64,000 bases of DNA from Colias croceus (Eukaryota > Arthropoda > Insecta > Lepidoptera > Pieridae): contig NC_059563.1 of NCBI RefSeq assembly GCF_905220415.1, positions 1,746,001-1,810,000 on the forward strand. Reading direction: 5' to 3'. How positions within the stretch are numbered: position 1 is the first letter of the stretch; every line of letters starts with the position of its first letter. The notes beneath the pieces are model-generated. The model was not told the DNA's origin and did no database searches. It worked only from the letters and a program-made list of their open reading frames with translations. Of the stretch, positions 9,732 through 22,400 are shown piece after piece. The position numbers and the translations under genes are program-made.

Positions 9732-10922
9732 CAGTGCGACACAAAAGAGATGAAAAAAAATGAGGGCGCCACCGTCGCTCATATAGCAACACTGATACTG
9801 CGACGCAAGCGATCTTGATACTATAGAATAAAAATCAAAATATTAAAAGTAATAAATACCGCGATTTAAAGTTGTTTCATTGATCATCGTGTAAATTTAA
9901 GACAAAAATACATTAGTATTTTAAATAACCTACCTAGGTCAAATTTTACTTAAATGTATTTGGAATTAGTTTATAGAAATCGGTCAAGCCATTTAGACTA
10001 CAGAGGCGCACATAGAATCAAACATACGAACAAACAAACATACATACATACAGCTCAAACCTTAGGCTCAAACACATTACCCTCCTTCTGGGTCCGTCAG
10101 GTAAAAAAAAACAAGGTGATTTGAAAACTACATATTTTTATTTATTTTTTGTAGATATTCTCCTTCATTTTTACTCCATTGCTCCACTATCCTGCGTACT
10201 GTGCTTTCAGAAACCCCTATAACAAACGAATTAAGATGAATAAAATCAAATACATAGTGCATTGAACATATTTATTTAGTAGCTTAAAAATATTTTTTTT
10301 TATGTCGGAGGCCAAGACTCACTTTGGGTCCCTGCGCCACTCTAGAGTAGTAAGTAAGGATTCATAGGTAGTTGTATGAAAATAGTTATCACTATACTAT
10401 TTAAGGCTAGTTGGATTGGATATAACTTCTTGACTCAAATTGTGCTGGTCGCACTATAAAAACTAGTTTTTGTTTACATACAAATAACCTCAAATTAAAT
10501 TTCAAAAACGTAATAATCGCCCTAGATACGTACATTAAACACTCGTCACTAATGGAATATTCTATTTAACGTAGTACTGAGCAAAAAGAAATGGAATCTC
10601 ACCGGTATAATCTGCTGTACGTTTTAAAACGTTTTCCAAATATTTTTCTCGTTTTTCAGCTTGAAATTATGAGAAACACCGAATTAAAACTTTATACATG
10701 GCATCACGGACACCGCTACGTTTAACCTTTTTCATGATTTCTCCTTTTTTGAGTAAATTTCTTGTTCAAAATTACAATTTTATCTTAAGAATTCTCAACT
10801 TCACCAAAAAAACAACAAATTTTTATTCAACTTGACAGCTGCATTGAAAATTTAGGGTTGCCAGATAATGAAAAAAAAATTAGTTCCAAATTAATTAATT
10901 TCATCTCTTTTATGTCGCACTG
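9732..10922 (-). mobile_element. Tc1/mariner-type transposon with 24/25-bp inverted ends and TA duplication
   Basis: Left end CAGTGCGACACAAAAGAGAT and right end (read inward) CAGTGCGACATAAAAGAGAT, with TA at 9730-9731 and 10923-10924. Length 1191 bp. The minus strand encodes the N-terminal part of a transposase (see 10140-10738). Confidence 0.75.
10140..10738 (-). pseudogene. Spliced transposase N-terminal relic with helix-turn-helix
   Basis: On the minus strand an ATG near 10736 begins MKKVKRSGVRDAMYKVLIRC, is interrupted by an in-frame stop, and continues QAEKREKYLENVLKRTADYT. A GTGAGA donor follows. After an intron ending TTGTTATAG it resumes in phase as GVSESTVRRIVEQWSKNEGE. The last segment has the alternation expected of the recognition helix of a transposase DNA-binding domain. 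The position inside a TA-flanked element supports a transposase origin. The catalytic DDE part is not readable. The stop and the absence of a catalytic domain make it a relic. Confidence 0.55.
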
Positions 10923-11560
10923 TATTTTAACCTGCTCTCCGGTTTTTTTTTCAATTTTTAACAACGGTTGTTTTTGCATAAATACTGTAGACTTTAAGTA
11001 ATTAAGCAATTAAACATTCATGGGTGCATTAATGATAAAATAAAAAAAATTGGTTGTTTATAAAGTAGGTTTACGATCGAGATGTTTACGTGATAACGTC
11101 ATAAGATGAGATGAGACCAAGAAGCTTATATCTAATACACTGGAGATTTCGGTATGAACATTGACGTGTAACAAGAAAATATTGCCCAGTTCATGTTTTT
11201 TATCACTTTCACACCTAACTTGGTATTGCCACTGTTAATACGAAGTTTTCCCAAGGCTACTATTTATGCTGTAATATTCTGTGCAAAAGGTTAGTTTTTG
11301 TACATGAGTTTGTTGATAAATTGCCAACAACGTCATTCAGAAGCATTGTTGGATGAGACAATTATTATTTATGCTAAATAAACTAAGTATCTGAACCAAT
11401 TATTAAAAAGCGATACTCCCTGATTATGGGTAGTCACCATAATAAAATTGTAGCAACTCTCACTTTGTCAATATGGCATGTGTGTCAAAAAAATTGCGTC
11501 GCTTCGTATATTTAAGTTAATATTGTTGCTTATTTAATGAATATTTTCCGAATATAAAGA

Positions 11561-12095
11561 ATGCATTGTATTGTGCAAAATTGCAGAAGTGTTTGGACAC
11601 CAAATTCTGGCATAGAATTTCACAGGCAAGTGTATATTTACGTTATTTACAATATTCCTCAATACTCCTGCATTTACCTGTTTAGAATCATTTCAATGGC
11701 AAAAATTGTCTAATTTAGCATCATTTTAGTAAGCAGTCATGTTAAATTTGTTATTTCCCTAATACTTTATCATTTTTCAACAAGTTTTCAATAAACAGAT
11801 TTAACAAGTAAGGTAACCATGATGACGAGTTTTTATGGATAGCGAAGAGAATATATTGTAATAACAATATTATGATGAAAATTTAGAACACCATTTTAAA
11901 GATTGTTACTAGTAATGAAACAACACATGACATCGGTATTGCACTCACATGTAGTTATAAGATTGTTCGTTTTTACATTGAAATTTATACTTTTTTAACT
12001 TACCTCATATTTTTTTGTTTTACGTATTTCAGCTTTCCAAAAAGTAAAATAAAAAGAAATATATGTGCCCATCAAGGTTACTGAGGATTACGACC
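11561..12095 (+). pseudogene. THAP-type zinc-finger fragment (two exons, GC-AG intron)
   Basis: Exon 11561-11625 reads MHCIVQNCRSVWTPNSGIEF then H, with the spaced Cys pair that opens a C2CH THAP finger. The donor is AG|GCAAGT, the canonical form of the rare GC-AG intron. After TATTTCAG the second exon (from 12033) reads SFPKSKIKRNICAHQGY and meets a stop. F-H-x-F-P is the conserved THAP signature after the first Cys pair. THAP domains bind DNA in P-element transposases and in domesticated THAP proteins. The downstream Cys/His pair is lost to the stop, so this is a broken copy. Confidence 0.5.
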
Positions 12096-12359
12096 CAGAA
12101 AAAAATACCTTTTGAAAAATAAACTTTGTAAAGTTAGCTGAAATTTGTGCAAGGCTGCTTTAAACAGTTTTTCTTTGATGATTCTGGCTTGAAATTGACC
12201 CGTCGAAGCAACGCGTTTAAAAAGAAGATCTGAGTAGCTAACAATTTGGTAAACAGCATCTGATGCAAAACACAACTTTCCTCTATTTACAAAGGATGTT
12301 AATGCTATATATCGGTTCATATCCAAGCTTTGTAGCCAAAAGTTATTTATAACTATCAT
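12078..12359 (-). pseudogene. P-element/THAP9-like transposase C-terminal fragment
   Basis: A 93-codon minus-strand frame reads MIVINNFWLQSLDMNRYIAL, then includes NRGKLCFASDAVYQIVSYSD and LLFKRVAS. The R-G-x-L-x-x-x-S-D-x-V pattern followed by an F-[KR] resembles the C-terminal block found after the catalytic domain in P-element and THAP9-like transposases. That match is from memory and moderate. It overlaps the THAP exon on the opposite strand, which shows that the element has been inverted or fused internally. Confidence 0.45.
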
Positions 12360-12800
12360 TCTATACCAATTAAAATTTTATGTACCTACCTATAAAGTAT
12401 GACCATAATATTATAATATAAATACTGTTAAAAATATATGTCGTTATTATTTATAGACCATGATTTTTAGTTTTTTCTATTTTGAAAAATCCTGAATTTA
12501 CAAACCAGCGTGGTCACTCGACAGAAAGAGACAAATAACATGACTGACGTCATTGAATGTCATAGTTTCTTGTTTCTAGTTAATGGTCATAGTGCAATCT
12601 CCAGTGTATTAGAGGATATAAGCTTCTTGGATGAGACGCTCGAGATGAGACGGGAGATCGGTCCGTCTCTCTCTCGTTACACCTGCGATCGCGCTCGTGA
12701 GGTTTTGGTGTGACACAAGTTTCTGAACATGTCACCCGACTAAAACGATTTTAAAGACGTTATCACGTCAAAAATTTAACGTGAAATAAAGATACGATTT

Positions 12801-13993
12801 GTCTTAGATTACAAAATAAAAGACAGATGGAGCGTTGCCGAAGTAACCGAATGATTTATCGTCATTTTCAATAAAGCTATGTGTGCTGTCATTTCGCCGC
12901 TGCACTGTACGTACACGGTGCTTCTGTGTGCGTGTAATGTTACCGGATATTGAAAAATTTCCCAAATTTTTCCCCGACTACGGAAAAAAGAGGGTTATGT
13001 TTTTCGAGTTTATGTATGTATGTATAATATTTCTTTGACACGCCCTGCAGTATAAACCGTTGGACCGATTTTGAGATGTAAGGTTTCATTGCAATCATCT
13101 GAATTATTATGTTAGTGGCGGTAGTGACGTAGGCTATATACATAAATTAGCAGTCAAGTTTTAATTTTTATTTTAATATAATTTCGGGTTTATGATATTT
13201 TTTTTATAATATTGTAAAAATTCTTTTATTATATAAAGTACCTGCCTACTAAAGTTATACTATATGGACAAAATAATTATATTCAATTTTTAATTAAATA
13301 AATCACATAAAAAGAGTTTCAATATTAACTATAATAATTATATTATTTTTTATTTTTCAAAATATATGAATGCGAATAGCGGTAGTTTTTAGCCGAGAAT
13401 ACGGGAAATTTTATTTTCATCATGGAGTTCACATAAATTAAATCGCTAGCGAAAACGACTATGACGTTTTTAAGCGTTATAAAAGTAACAAAATAATGTA
13501 TTATGCTTATTAAAATAATCTAATAATGATCATGAACCTTTCGTGCACTATAAAAATAATCACATTCACGATCGAAAAATCCAACAGCATTACCCTGAAG
13601 ATCTTATAACCAATTCACCGTTTTACCAATAAAAATGGCAAATTCATTTTCAAAATACTGGCAACATACGTTGAAGTTTTGTATTCCTTCATATCTGTAA
13701 AATTATTATTCGTATAAAGAAATAAATCAGCCAAATAATCTACAGAAAACCTGTGAAACGATGTTTCATCTTTTTTTTTTTGTTTTCGGGAACAAATTTT
13801 ACAGCGTTTTATTATCACAAGACAGCATTTTTTTACTAAAATTGCAAACCCTTTTTGACGTATTGCATGACACTATATGCGCTATATGTATAGCACTGGT
13901 GCAGCGACGTATTTGCTTTTGATTTCGTATTTTCTTTGACAAGGGCGACGGGCGGTTGTCATGCTCCATCTGTACTTTATTTTGTAATCTAAG
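12801..13993 (-). mobile_element. 1.2-kb element with 30-bp inverted ends and 6-bp target repeat
   Basis: The left end (from 12803) CTTAGATTACAAAATAAAAG is inverted at 13964-13993, with AGATGGAGC following on the inside at both ends. CGATTT occurs directly outside each end (12795-12800 and 13994-13999). It is the more complete copy of the repeat at 3484-4713. On the minus strand it carries remnants of the tail-anchored reading frame (about 13.5-13.8 kb), here frameshifted. Confidence 0.65.
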
Positions 13994-13999
13994 CGATTT

Positions 14000-14498
14000 A
14001 TATTCATATTCAGTGTATTTCTTTAGTACCAATAACTCAATTATAATTATCTAGCCTTATCTGTAGTTGACGTCATTCATTGACAATGACAATGACACAT
14101 GCAAAATGACGTTTAAACTTCAAAATTCAATAATTCAATTCAAATTGCCTTCAGCGAAAAGTGAGGATAGTGGTGGAATAACGGGTTTATTAAATTTACA
14201 GCATTTAAATTAATTATCAAGGTTTTTAAATTTTTTCCTGAATACGTGTACAGATTATTGAAAGTGCTCACTCGTTCAAGAATTTTTGAGACGTAACCAA
14301 TAGAAAATCTGTATGGAAAAATGTTAGTTTGAGCGCACCGCACATTTTATTACTTTTGTAATAAATATAATTACAAAATAGTCTTTCATTTACAGTTTGA
14401 CTCACCGTGTAGTATTAGTATAAAAAAATAATTATTCTTTGTATTCTCATCATAGTTTTGTGTGTGATTAATTTCAATTTGTATCTAAATAAAGCATC
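14000..14498. promoter_or_regulatory. 5' flank of ABHD12-like copy 1
   Basis: About 500 bp of AT-rich DNA before the first coding exon. It must hold the promoter and 5' UTR, but I see no clear TATA or initiator pair and no transposon ends. Confidence 0.3.
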
Positions 14499-16401
14499 AT
14501 GCAAGGATTACTACTGTGTGTGCCTTTGTACACTACTGCGTAAGTAATTTTTCTATTAAAATAATTCTGTACTAACCAAATTCGTACTGATAATGCAGCT
14601 TATTTTTATCTATAACACTTGCTTTAAAAAATTTAACCATAATTTTAATAATTATTAAGGAAAACTAAATGTTCAATGATACATTTTTATAAACATATTA
14701 GCTAGGATTTAGGTATGTAATAGTACTCATACATAATATAGTGGCTTAAGTCTTGTCTTATGTAAGATTTTATTACTTAGATGATTACATGTTTTGTAAC
14801 TGCTCTGAATCACCATTCACCAAACATGTACATATATGTACTTACTTGTATATTAGAGGTAGACATAGAGTAATATTATGAAAGAAACCATTTTTATATT
14901 AAACTATTTTTAATTTTTAACCGACTTCAAAAAAAGGAGGAGGTTATCAATTTGGTAAAAAATAAAAAAAATTGATATTATTAATTACTACATAATTATT
15001 ATTATTTAGATGTGTACTATATCTCCCATGGACAACAACATTTAAATTTTACTATAATAAGTATAATATATTCCTTGTTTCCTTGAAACCACTTTCCTTC
15101 CTCCATAGTAGGTATATTAATAACACTAAAAATATGTTTAAGCTAAAGTAAGTTAGACATTACCTACTATATTTTGTGTTGGTGATGGATAATCATTTTT
15201 AACCGACTTCAAAAAAAAGGAGGAGGTTATCAATTCGGCAGGTATATTTTTTTTTTTTTATGTATGTACACCGATTACTCCGAGGTTTCTGAACCGATTT
15301 ACATGATTCTTTTTTTGTTCGATGCGGGATGGTGTCGAATTGGTCCCATAAAAATTTTATTCGGATAGGCCCAGTAGTTTTTATTTTATGAGCATTTTTG
15401 TCTGTAGGTATTTGTAAATTTTGCAAGTGCAAGTTTGAAGTCGGTTGTTTTTAACGCAGTTATCACTTGTTATAACAAAAAATTATTCTTATGATTAATT
15501 TGTAATAAACTAATTAGTTATACCCAGTAAAATTAAAAACTTGTACACCATTTTAAAGTATTTTGGCAGATACAATATCTATACATACTGAGTAATCCAT
15601 ACTTAATATTATAAATGCGAAAGTAACTCTGTCTGTCTGTCTGTTACTGAATCACGCCTACTACTGTGACTACAACTACTGAACCAATTTTTATGAAATT
15701 TGGTAAGGAGATATTTTGATACCCGAGTATGGACATAGGCTACACCCACTAATCCCACGGGAACGGGAACTAATTATGCGGGAATTTCTATGACTGCGCG
15801 AGCGAAGCCACGGGCGGGATCGTAGTTATATATATATTTTTTGTTTCTTTTTTCTGTCAGGCTTTTCAAAAACTTTTTGTTACAGGGTGTTCATATTTGG
15901 TGCCTCAATAACAGCCGGGCTATTTGTATTCCATGTAGCCGTCGTGCCTTTGATATTCAAGTACTCTAAGACATTCCAGCGTAGTTTGATATTTGCGAAT
16001 TTCGGTAAGTACGTATTATAATATTTTTATTGATTTTTCAAATTAATCAACTAATTTTTTTAATCAATTTATTTGTGTTTAATGATATTTTTGTTGACTA
16101 CCTATGTTGTAACATTTAATCTGTTTCTATTGATTTACTAGAACATACAACAGTTGATTAAAATTGCTTATACAACTAATACATTTTTTTAACTTTTAGA
16201 ACTCGTATTTATAAGTATGTATTAAGAGTGTCTGACTTCTTTAATTCAGTAATATCTAATTTTGTGACCTAAAAATGCATTATCTATACTTATAATAAAT
16301 CTGTAGAGAGGCCAATTCTGTACATGAAATATATTTAAAAAAAAACTATGAAGGGGTGATAAGGGATCGCTACTGATGCCAAAAATGCAATCAGTAAAAT
16401 T

Positions 16402-16442
<41 letters not shown>

Positions 16443-19400
16443 ATATTCGTTATAGAAACAAAAACTACACGACGGATTTTAACCAAATTTGGCACAATTA
16501 TTCTTCATACTCCTGGGCAGGTTATAGTAAAAGAATCATGTAAATCGGTGTAGAAACACCAAAGTTATACATGAAATACGCTATAAGTCATCGCGCGTGA
16601 ATACAGAATCATGCAGCCATAAGGATTATTTTTGTGTATCAGTTGCCGCGTTCGACGCGCTTCGCGGCGGGAGCTATAAAAAGGCGGCGGGTCTGCACCC
16701 GTTTCGCGTTGTCATGGCATCACGTGTGAACGGCTGAACCGATTTCGATAATTCTTTTCTATTATATTCCTTGAAGTACGAGGATGGTTTTTATGTAGAG
16801 AAAACGTAAATATGTACCACGGGCGAAGCCGGGGCGGACCGCTAGGAAACTGACCGATATAAGTTGCGTTGCTACCCCAATCTACAAAACTTTTTTGGTC
16901 TTACATTAAAGACAAAAAACGCGCTTCGTCCGTTCCCACGCTTACTCTGGGTAATCGTTCAGCACATACAGATATTGAAAATAAGTAATATGTTCGCAGA
17001 GTTCTTTTCATCTGTCTGGGAAAAAGACTCATCAGAACGTGCACTTAGCCATGGCAATTAAAATAAAAATAATTTCGTCATCAGATAATGCAAACACGTG
17101 TTTACGTGAGTCATAAATTTATTATGGTATAGTCCTAAAATGTTTTCTAAGAAACAATAGTGTACTTACATTGTCGGCAAGTTTATTTTATTTTATTTTA
17201 TTAAGGCTCATTAGCAGCTGTACATCGATTGTTTTACATAAAAAGTACACAAAAAAGTTCAAGTTCTTAAAGTCGGCAACTTATTTTTGTTCGAACAATA
17301 GAGATAATAAATTCCAAATGATCAAGTTGTAGATAAAGGTTGTAAAATAAAACGTTGCTATGGTCGAGATACAAAGGTGAAAGTTAATTTTTCGAGTTAT
17401 TTTATTTTATTTTATTTTATTTATTAGGGATTATCCCAGTTATCATGCAGCTTGCCAAGCGCGTCATTTGCTTGAAAATGATCAGCATTGGGATGACGCT
17501 TTAGCAGAATCCTGTGTTAGTGATAATCCAAGACGGTTACGTCATTTATTTGTAACATTACTTACATTTTGTAATTTGTCAGATGCTGTACAATTATGGG
17601 AAAAATATAAAGACAAATTTTCAGAAGACTTTCTTAGAAATATATCTAACAATGATGAAGGCACAACTAATGATAATTTCCGTGATCTTGCCATAAATCA
17701 GTGCTTATTAGCTCTTCAGGATGAGTTAACAGCAGTTGGCGGTAAATCACTATGTGAATATGGTTTGCCAACACCAACCTCAGTCGGAGAGGTAACTAAT
17801 AGGGAATATTCCGCAGAGATTGGTTACAACTTAATGGAACTGCTGACAACATTAGAAAACGGTGTCCCAATGATGACTGCAGAACAACGTTCAGTTTATG
17901 ACCGTGTGTGCGGAAGTGTTCAAAATAATTTGGGAACAATATGGTTTTTAGATGCACCTGGAGGAACTGGGAAAACCTTTTTGACTAAATTAATATTGGC
18001 TTATGTTCGAAATCAGCGTAAAATAGCTCTTGCCGTAGCTTCATCTGGGATAGCTGCAACATTGCTACCAGGAGGTAAAACGGCTCACACTATGTTCAAA
18101 ATACCAATTGATTTAGATCGCACGGAAAGTCCAACCTGTAGTATTTCAAGAAATAGCGACAAAGCAAAGGTATTACGCGAGTGTAATTTAATCATATGGG
18201 ATGAATGTACGATGGCCCATCGAAAAGCAGTAGAAGCGGTAGATAGAACTTTAAGGGATATAAGACAAAATGATCGACCAATGGGCGGTATCACGGTTTT
18301 ATTTTGTGGTGATTTCCGACAAACCTTACCGGTAATACCACGGGGAACCCGAGCTGATGAGGTTAGGGCTTGCCTGAAAAGCTCTTATTTGTGGCGTGAT
18401 ATACAATCGGTGCATTTGACTATAAACATGCGAGTGAGAACTGGAGATAACCCGGATGATAGTCAATTTTCTGATTCATTATTAAAGATTGGTGAAGGTA
18501 CCTATCCACAACTACACCAAGGAAAACTTATTCTGACGCCTGAATTATGTTGTATAGTGCAATCTCAACCACATCTTATATCGCCGGTTTACGGTGACGT
18601 AACAAATATATTAAATAGGGACAATTCCTGGCTATGCGAAAGATCTATTTTAACTCCTCGCAATGACCAGGCATCTGAGATTAATAACAAAATACTGTCG
18701 AATATACAGGGGGAAAGCAAAGTTTATAGATCAATAAATAGAATGGTCGATGAACAAGAAGCAACTAATTACCCGATAGAATTTTTAAATTCTTTAAATA
18801 TGCCCGGACTTCCTTCTCACGAAATTTGTTTAAAAATTGGCATTCCGATTATTCTACTCCGAAATTTAAGACCACCACAACTTTGCAATGGAACTCGACT
18901 AAAAGTAACCCAGTTGCAACAAAATATAATCGAGGCTCAAATTTTAACAGGTTGCGGTGCAGGAGAAACCGTCTTTATCCCCAGAATACCCTTAATACCA
19001 AATAATTTTCCATTCCAATTTAAAAGGACGCAATTCCCAGTATCGGTGTGTTATGCAATGACAATAAATAAGGCTCAAGGGCAGACTTTTCATGTTGCCG
19101 GAGTAGATCTCGGTGTCAGTTGTTTCTCGCGTGGTCAGTTATACGTTGCTCTTTCCCGTGTTAGCAGTTCTAGAAATCTTTATGTTCACGTGCCGGACGG
19201 GTCAACTTTCAATATAGTTTACCCGGAAGCTTTGCGCTAAAGTATTTTGATTCTATAGGTCCTTAAGCCTCATGTGAACCTGATGTAAATAATATTACCA
19301 ATACATTTTAAAAAGGAGTTACACGCTGACGTAGTCGCGGGCACAGCTATCTATACTTTTCTGCCGGAAGTCACTATTCCACGCGGACGAAGTCGCGGGC

Positions 19401-22400
19401 AAAAGCTAGTATTAAATATATATGCAACTAGCGATCCGCCCCGGCTTCTTGGTACATGTTTACGTTTTCTCTACATAAGATCCATCCTCGTATTCAAGAA
19501 ATATAATAAAAAAGAATTATCGAAATCGGTTCAGCCGTTCTCGAGTTATGCGCTTACCAACACATTTTGCGATTCATTTTTATATATAAGAAGATATAAC
19601 AATGCTATTGCAAGTAAACGATATTGCAACTTATTTTGTTCAAACTTTCGTTTTTCTACATGCTCAATAATTATGTTATTTTTCAGTCCAATGGCCATTC
19701 CACATAGACTATGAGGACCCAACTTCTAGTGGTATAGAAGGTGGAAGAAATATTACTATTGAATACCAGTCAAAGGTCGATAAGTGTCCAATTAAATTGG
19801 GTAAGTGTAGTATGAGTTATTGAATTATAATGCTTTTTATTGTACACCATTACAATAATAAAAAGAGTGTGTGTGCCGAGCACGTGTCAGAAGTGAAACT
19901 TGTTTGGCAAGATTCAAAGATACCAAAGTCGTCGCCTTACTCCATGACGTGACGGTATTGCTAGGCGACCTTGAAATTTTACTCAACGCGCCTAAAGAAG
20001 TTAAAATTTAAAAATTAAAAACATATTTTATTATAGAGAATATATGGCCTTATAGCTACTAAGCCATATCTTCCAGGCAACCTAAATTAATATCAATGAA
20101 TATGTGGTGTTGTATATTTCAATAATTTATTAATTTCGATTATAATTCTTCAAAAGCCCTTGAAAAAGTTCAGTTGAATAAATAAATGTTAAAGTTTGAC
20201 TTTGAATGTTATTATGACTTTTAAATAATTATTGAATTTTGTTTCTTTCACACTTAACTTAAAAAACTTGAATGTGAAAGAGACAGATAATATAAAGGCT
20301 TAATTCAATGTCAAATGATTTTTATAAGTACGAGGCAAGGACCTTTGTAGTTATGTGCAGTTATAAAACAGTGATTATCTATACTAATATTATAAATAAA
20401 TAAATAAATAAATATTATAGGACATTATTACACAAATCGACCTAGTCCCACAGTAAGCTCAATTAAGGCTTGTGTTGTGGGTACTAGGCGACGATAAATA
20501 TAATATTTAATAAATACATCTATACATATAATAAAATCGTTGGAAAGTCAAAACTGTACATTGAATATTTTTTTAAAAGAATACATAATCCATGATGTAT
20601 AATCGATATAGAAGCCAAAAACATAGTTTTTAGAATTTTTGTCTGTTTGTCTGTTTGTCGGTTTGTCTGTTTGTCTGTTTGTCTGTATATTTGTCCGAGC
20701 TAATCTCGAAAAGTACTGCATAGATTGACTTCAAATTTTGCATGAATATTACTAACAGGTCAGGTGAGGCTTTTATATACATATTATCATGCTATCACCT
20801 CCGGGGGAGGAGCTGTGAACCTTTATTTTTCTTACGTATTCCGTGTATTACACAGCGTACAATCTAAAGACTCATGTTTAAATGTTGTTTTTGGGTAAGC
20901 CACGCTATTATCTAGCTTTACACTATAAAAACTACGTCATTTACGTAATTTTAGCAGAGAAACAGTTTAATGAATCTTACTTTAAAGACAAATTTGAAAC
21001 AGCGCCATCTATGAGACTTCATTAAAATCAAATCAATTTACATATTTAACGCTTCTTGCAAATTTATAATTTAAAATTAAATATTATGATGTTGGTGGGG
21101 TTTTTCATTTGTACTTATTTATTTAACTTTTTAACCCATGTCTTCCCAGAGTCCACTTCAGGTGCTTATATTTTATGTGAATAAATAAAATTTTACAAGT
21201 GAGGGTAGATGTTTATTATTTGATGTCAAACAAGACACCATTAACAGTTAATATTGGTAATAGTAGATTGTGTTCATTGGTGACATTTTTAAAAATCCTT
21301 CTTGCGTTCCCACAAAAGGTAATTTGTAGCTTTTATATTTATTCTTTATAATTATATAGTTAGACTCATGTTTTTAATTAGAATAGAAGTTATGACAAAA
21401 TAAGAAAATGATGAAATTTTATTTTTATGTAAGTATAACTTTTACAAGACTATTAAACGCCCAAAGGTCACTTTAGTTCTTGATAGAATTTTATTTGTTA
21501 GTGGCTTTTTAATAAAATTAGGTAAAGTTATCTTTTGATTTTTTTTATTTACAGATTCAATGTTCATAAAAATTGACGATTTGCGTGAGGATGTAGTAGA
21601 AATTAGTATCCTTGCGCGTGGTCAATTGTTGACTAAAGTTTATGTCCAACGTATGGTACAATCATTGGAAGAATCTTGGGTAATTTTATAGGATATTTTT
21701 CGGGAATGAGAGAAGGGGCAGCCAACCACGTATCAGCGTGCGTGCGTGAGAATCTACCTACGTTTTAGTACCATAAAAAAATGTTATTTTGAAACGTAAA
21801 TATTGCACTCACAACTACTTTACAAGTATGATTTTTATTCGTGCTTTAGGTACTGTTATCTGATTGTTTTATTATCGCGGTACAGATCGTACTGGGATCA
21901 GAGTACATATTATTTATCAATTTAATATACGTACCACACCAAGTAAAATATTTACAATCATACCAAATGGATTAACACGGTATGTATTATAACATAAGGC
22001 GGTCTTATCGCTTACTAGCGATCTCTTCCAGACTGCCCAAGGTAAGAGATAAAGAATTATACTCATGATCCAGCAATTTTCAACCGAAAAAGAAGTTTTT
22101 CTGTAATTGGTACATAGGTAGTTGTTTCATTTATTTATTTTAAATACCTAATTTTACTTTTAATATTTGCCCATTTGCATTACATTCAGCGTCCATAAAA
22201 CTTATAAAAATTTAATGTTTATTTCTGTCTATTAAAAAAGCTCCTTTTTGGATATAAATAACAAAAACAACTTTTTTATTAAAATTTAGTACCTTGGGAA
22301 GATATCTATGTGTTAATAGAACAATACATAAAGGAAATTATGTTACGATTTTATACATTGAAAATATGTAAAAAAAAATTAGCAGGTATTATTAAATTGA

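Larger units (their letters stand above)
11086..12770. mobile_element. P-element/THAP-like transposon relic with long inverted ends
   Basis: ACGTGATAACGTC at about 11088 is inverted at about 12757. Further in, CAAGAAGCTTATATC and CTAATACACTGGAGAT occur on the left (11112-11150) and inverted on the right (about 12598-12635). Inside are a THAP-like zinc-finger exon on the plus strand (11561) and a P-transposase-like C-terminal piece on the minus strand (12078-12359), so the interior is rearranged. Exact borders and target duplication were not resolved. Confidence 0.5.

Noticed and set aside
16405..16442. CTGT tandem run as a CRISPR-like array or regulatory array
   Set aside because: A simple microsatellite inside Helitron 5' sequence; no CRISPR array exists in this window.
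21140..21185. Frame PESTSGAYILCE after a CTTCCCAG acceptor, briefly resembling alpha-mannosidase
   Set aside because: Too short and stopped at once; the similarity rests on five residues.
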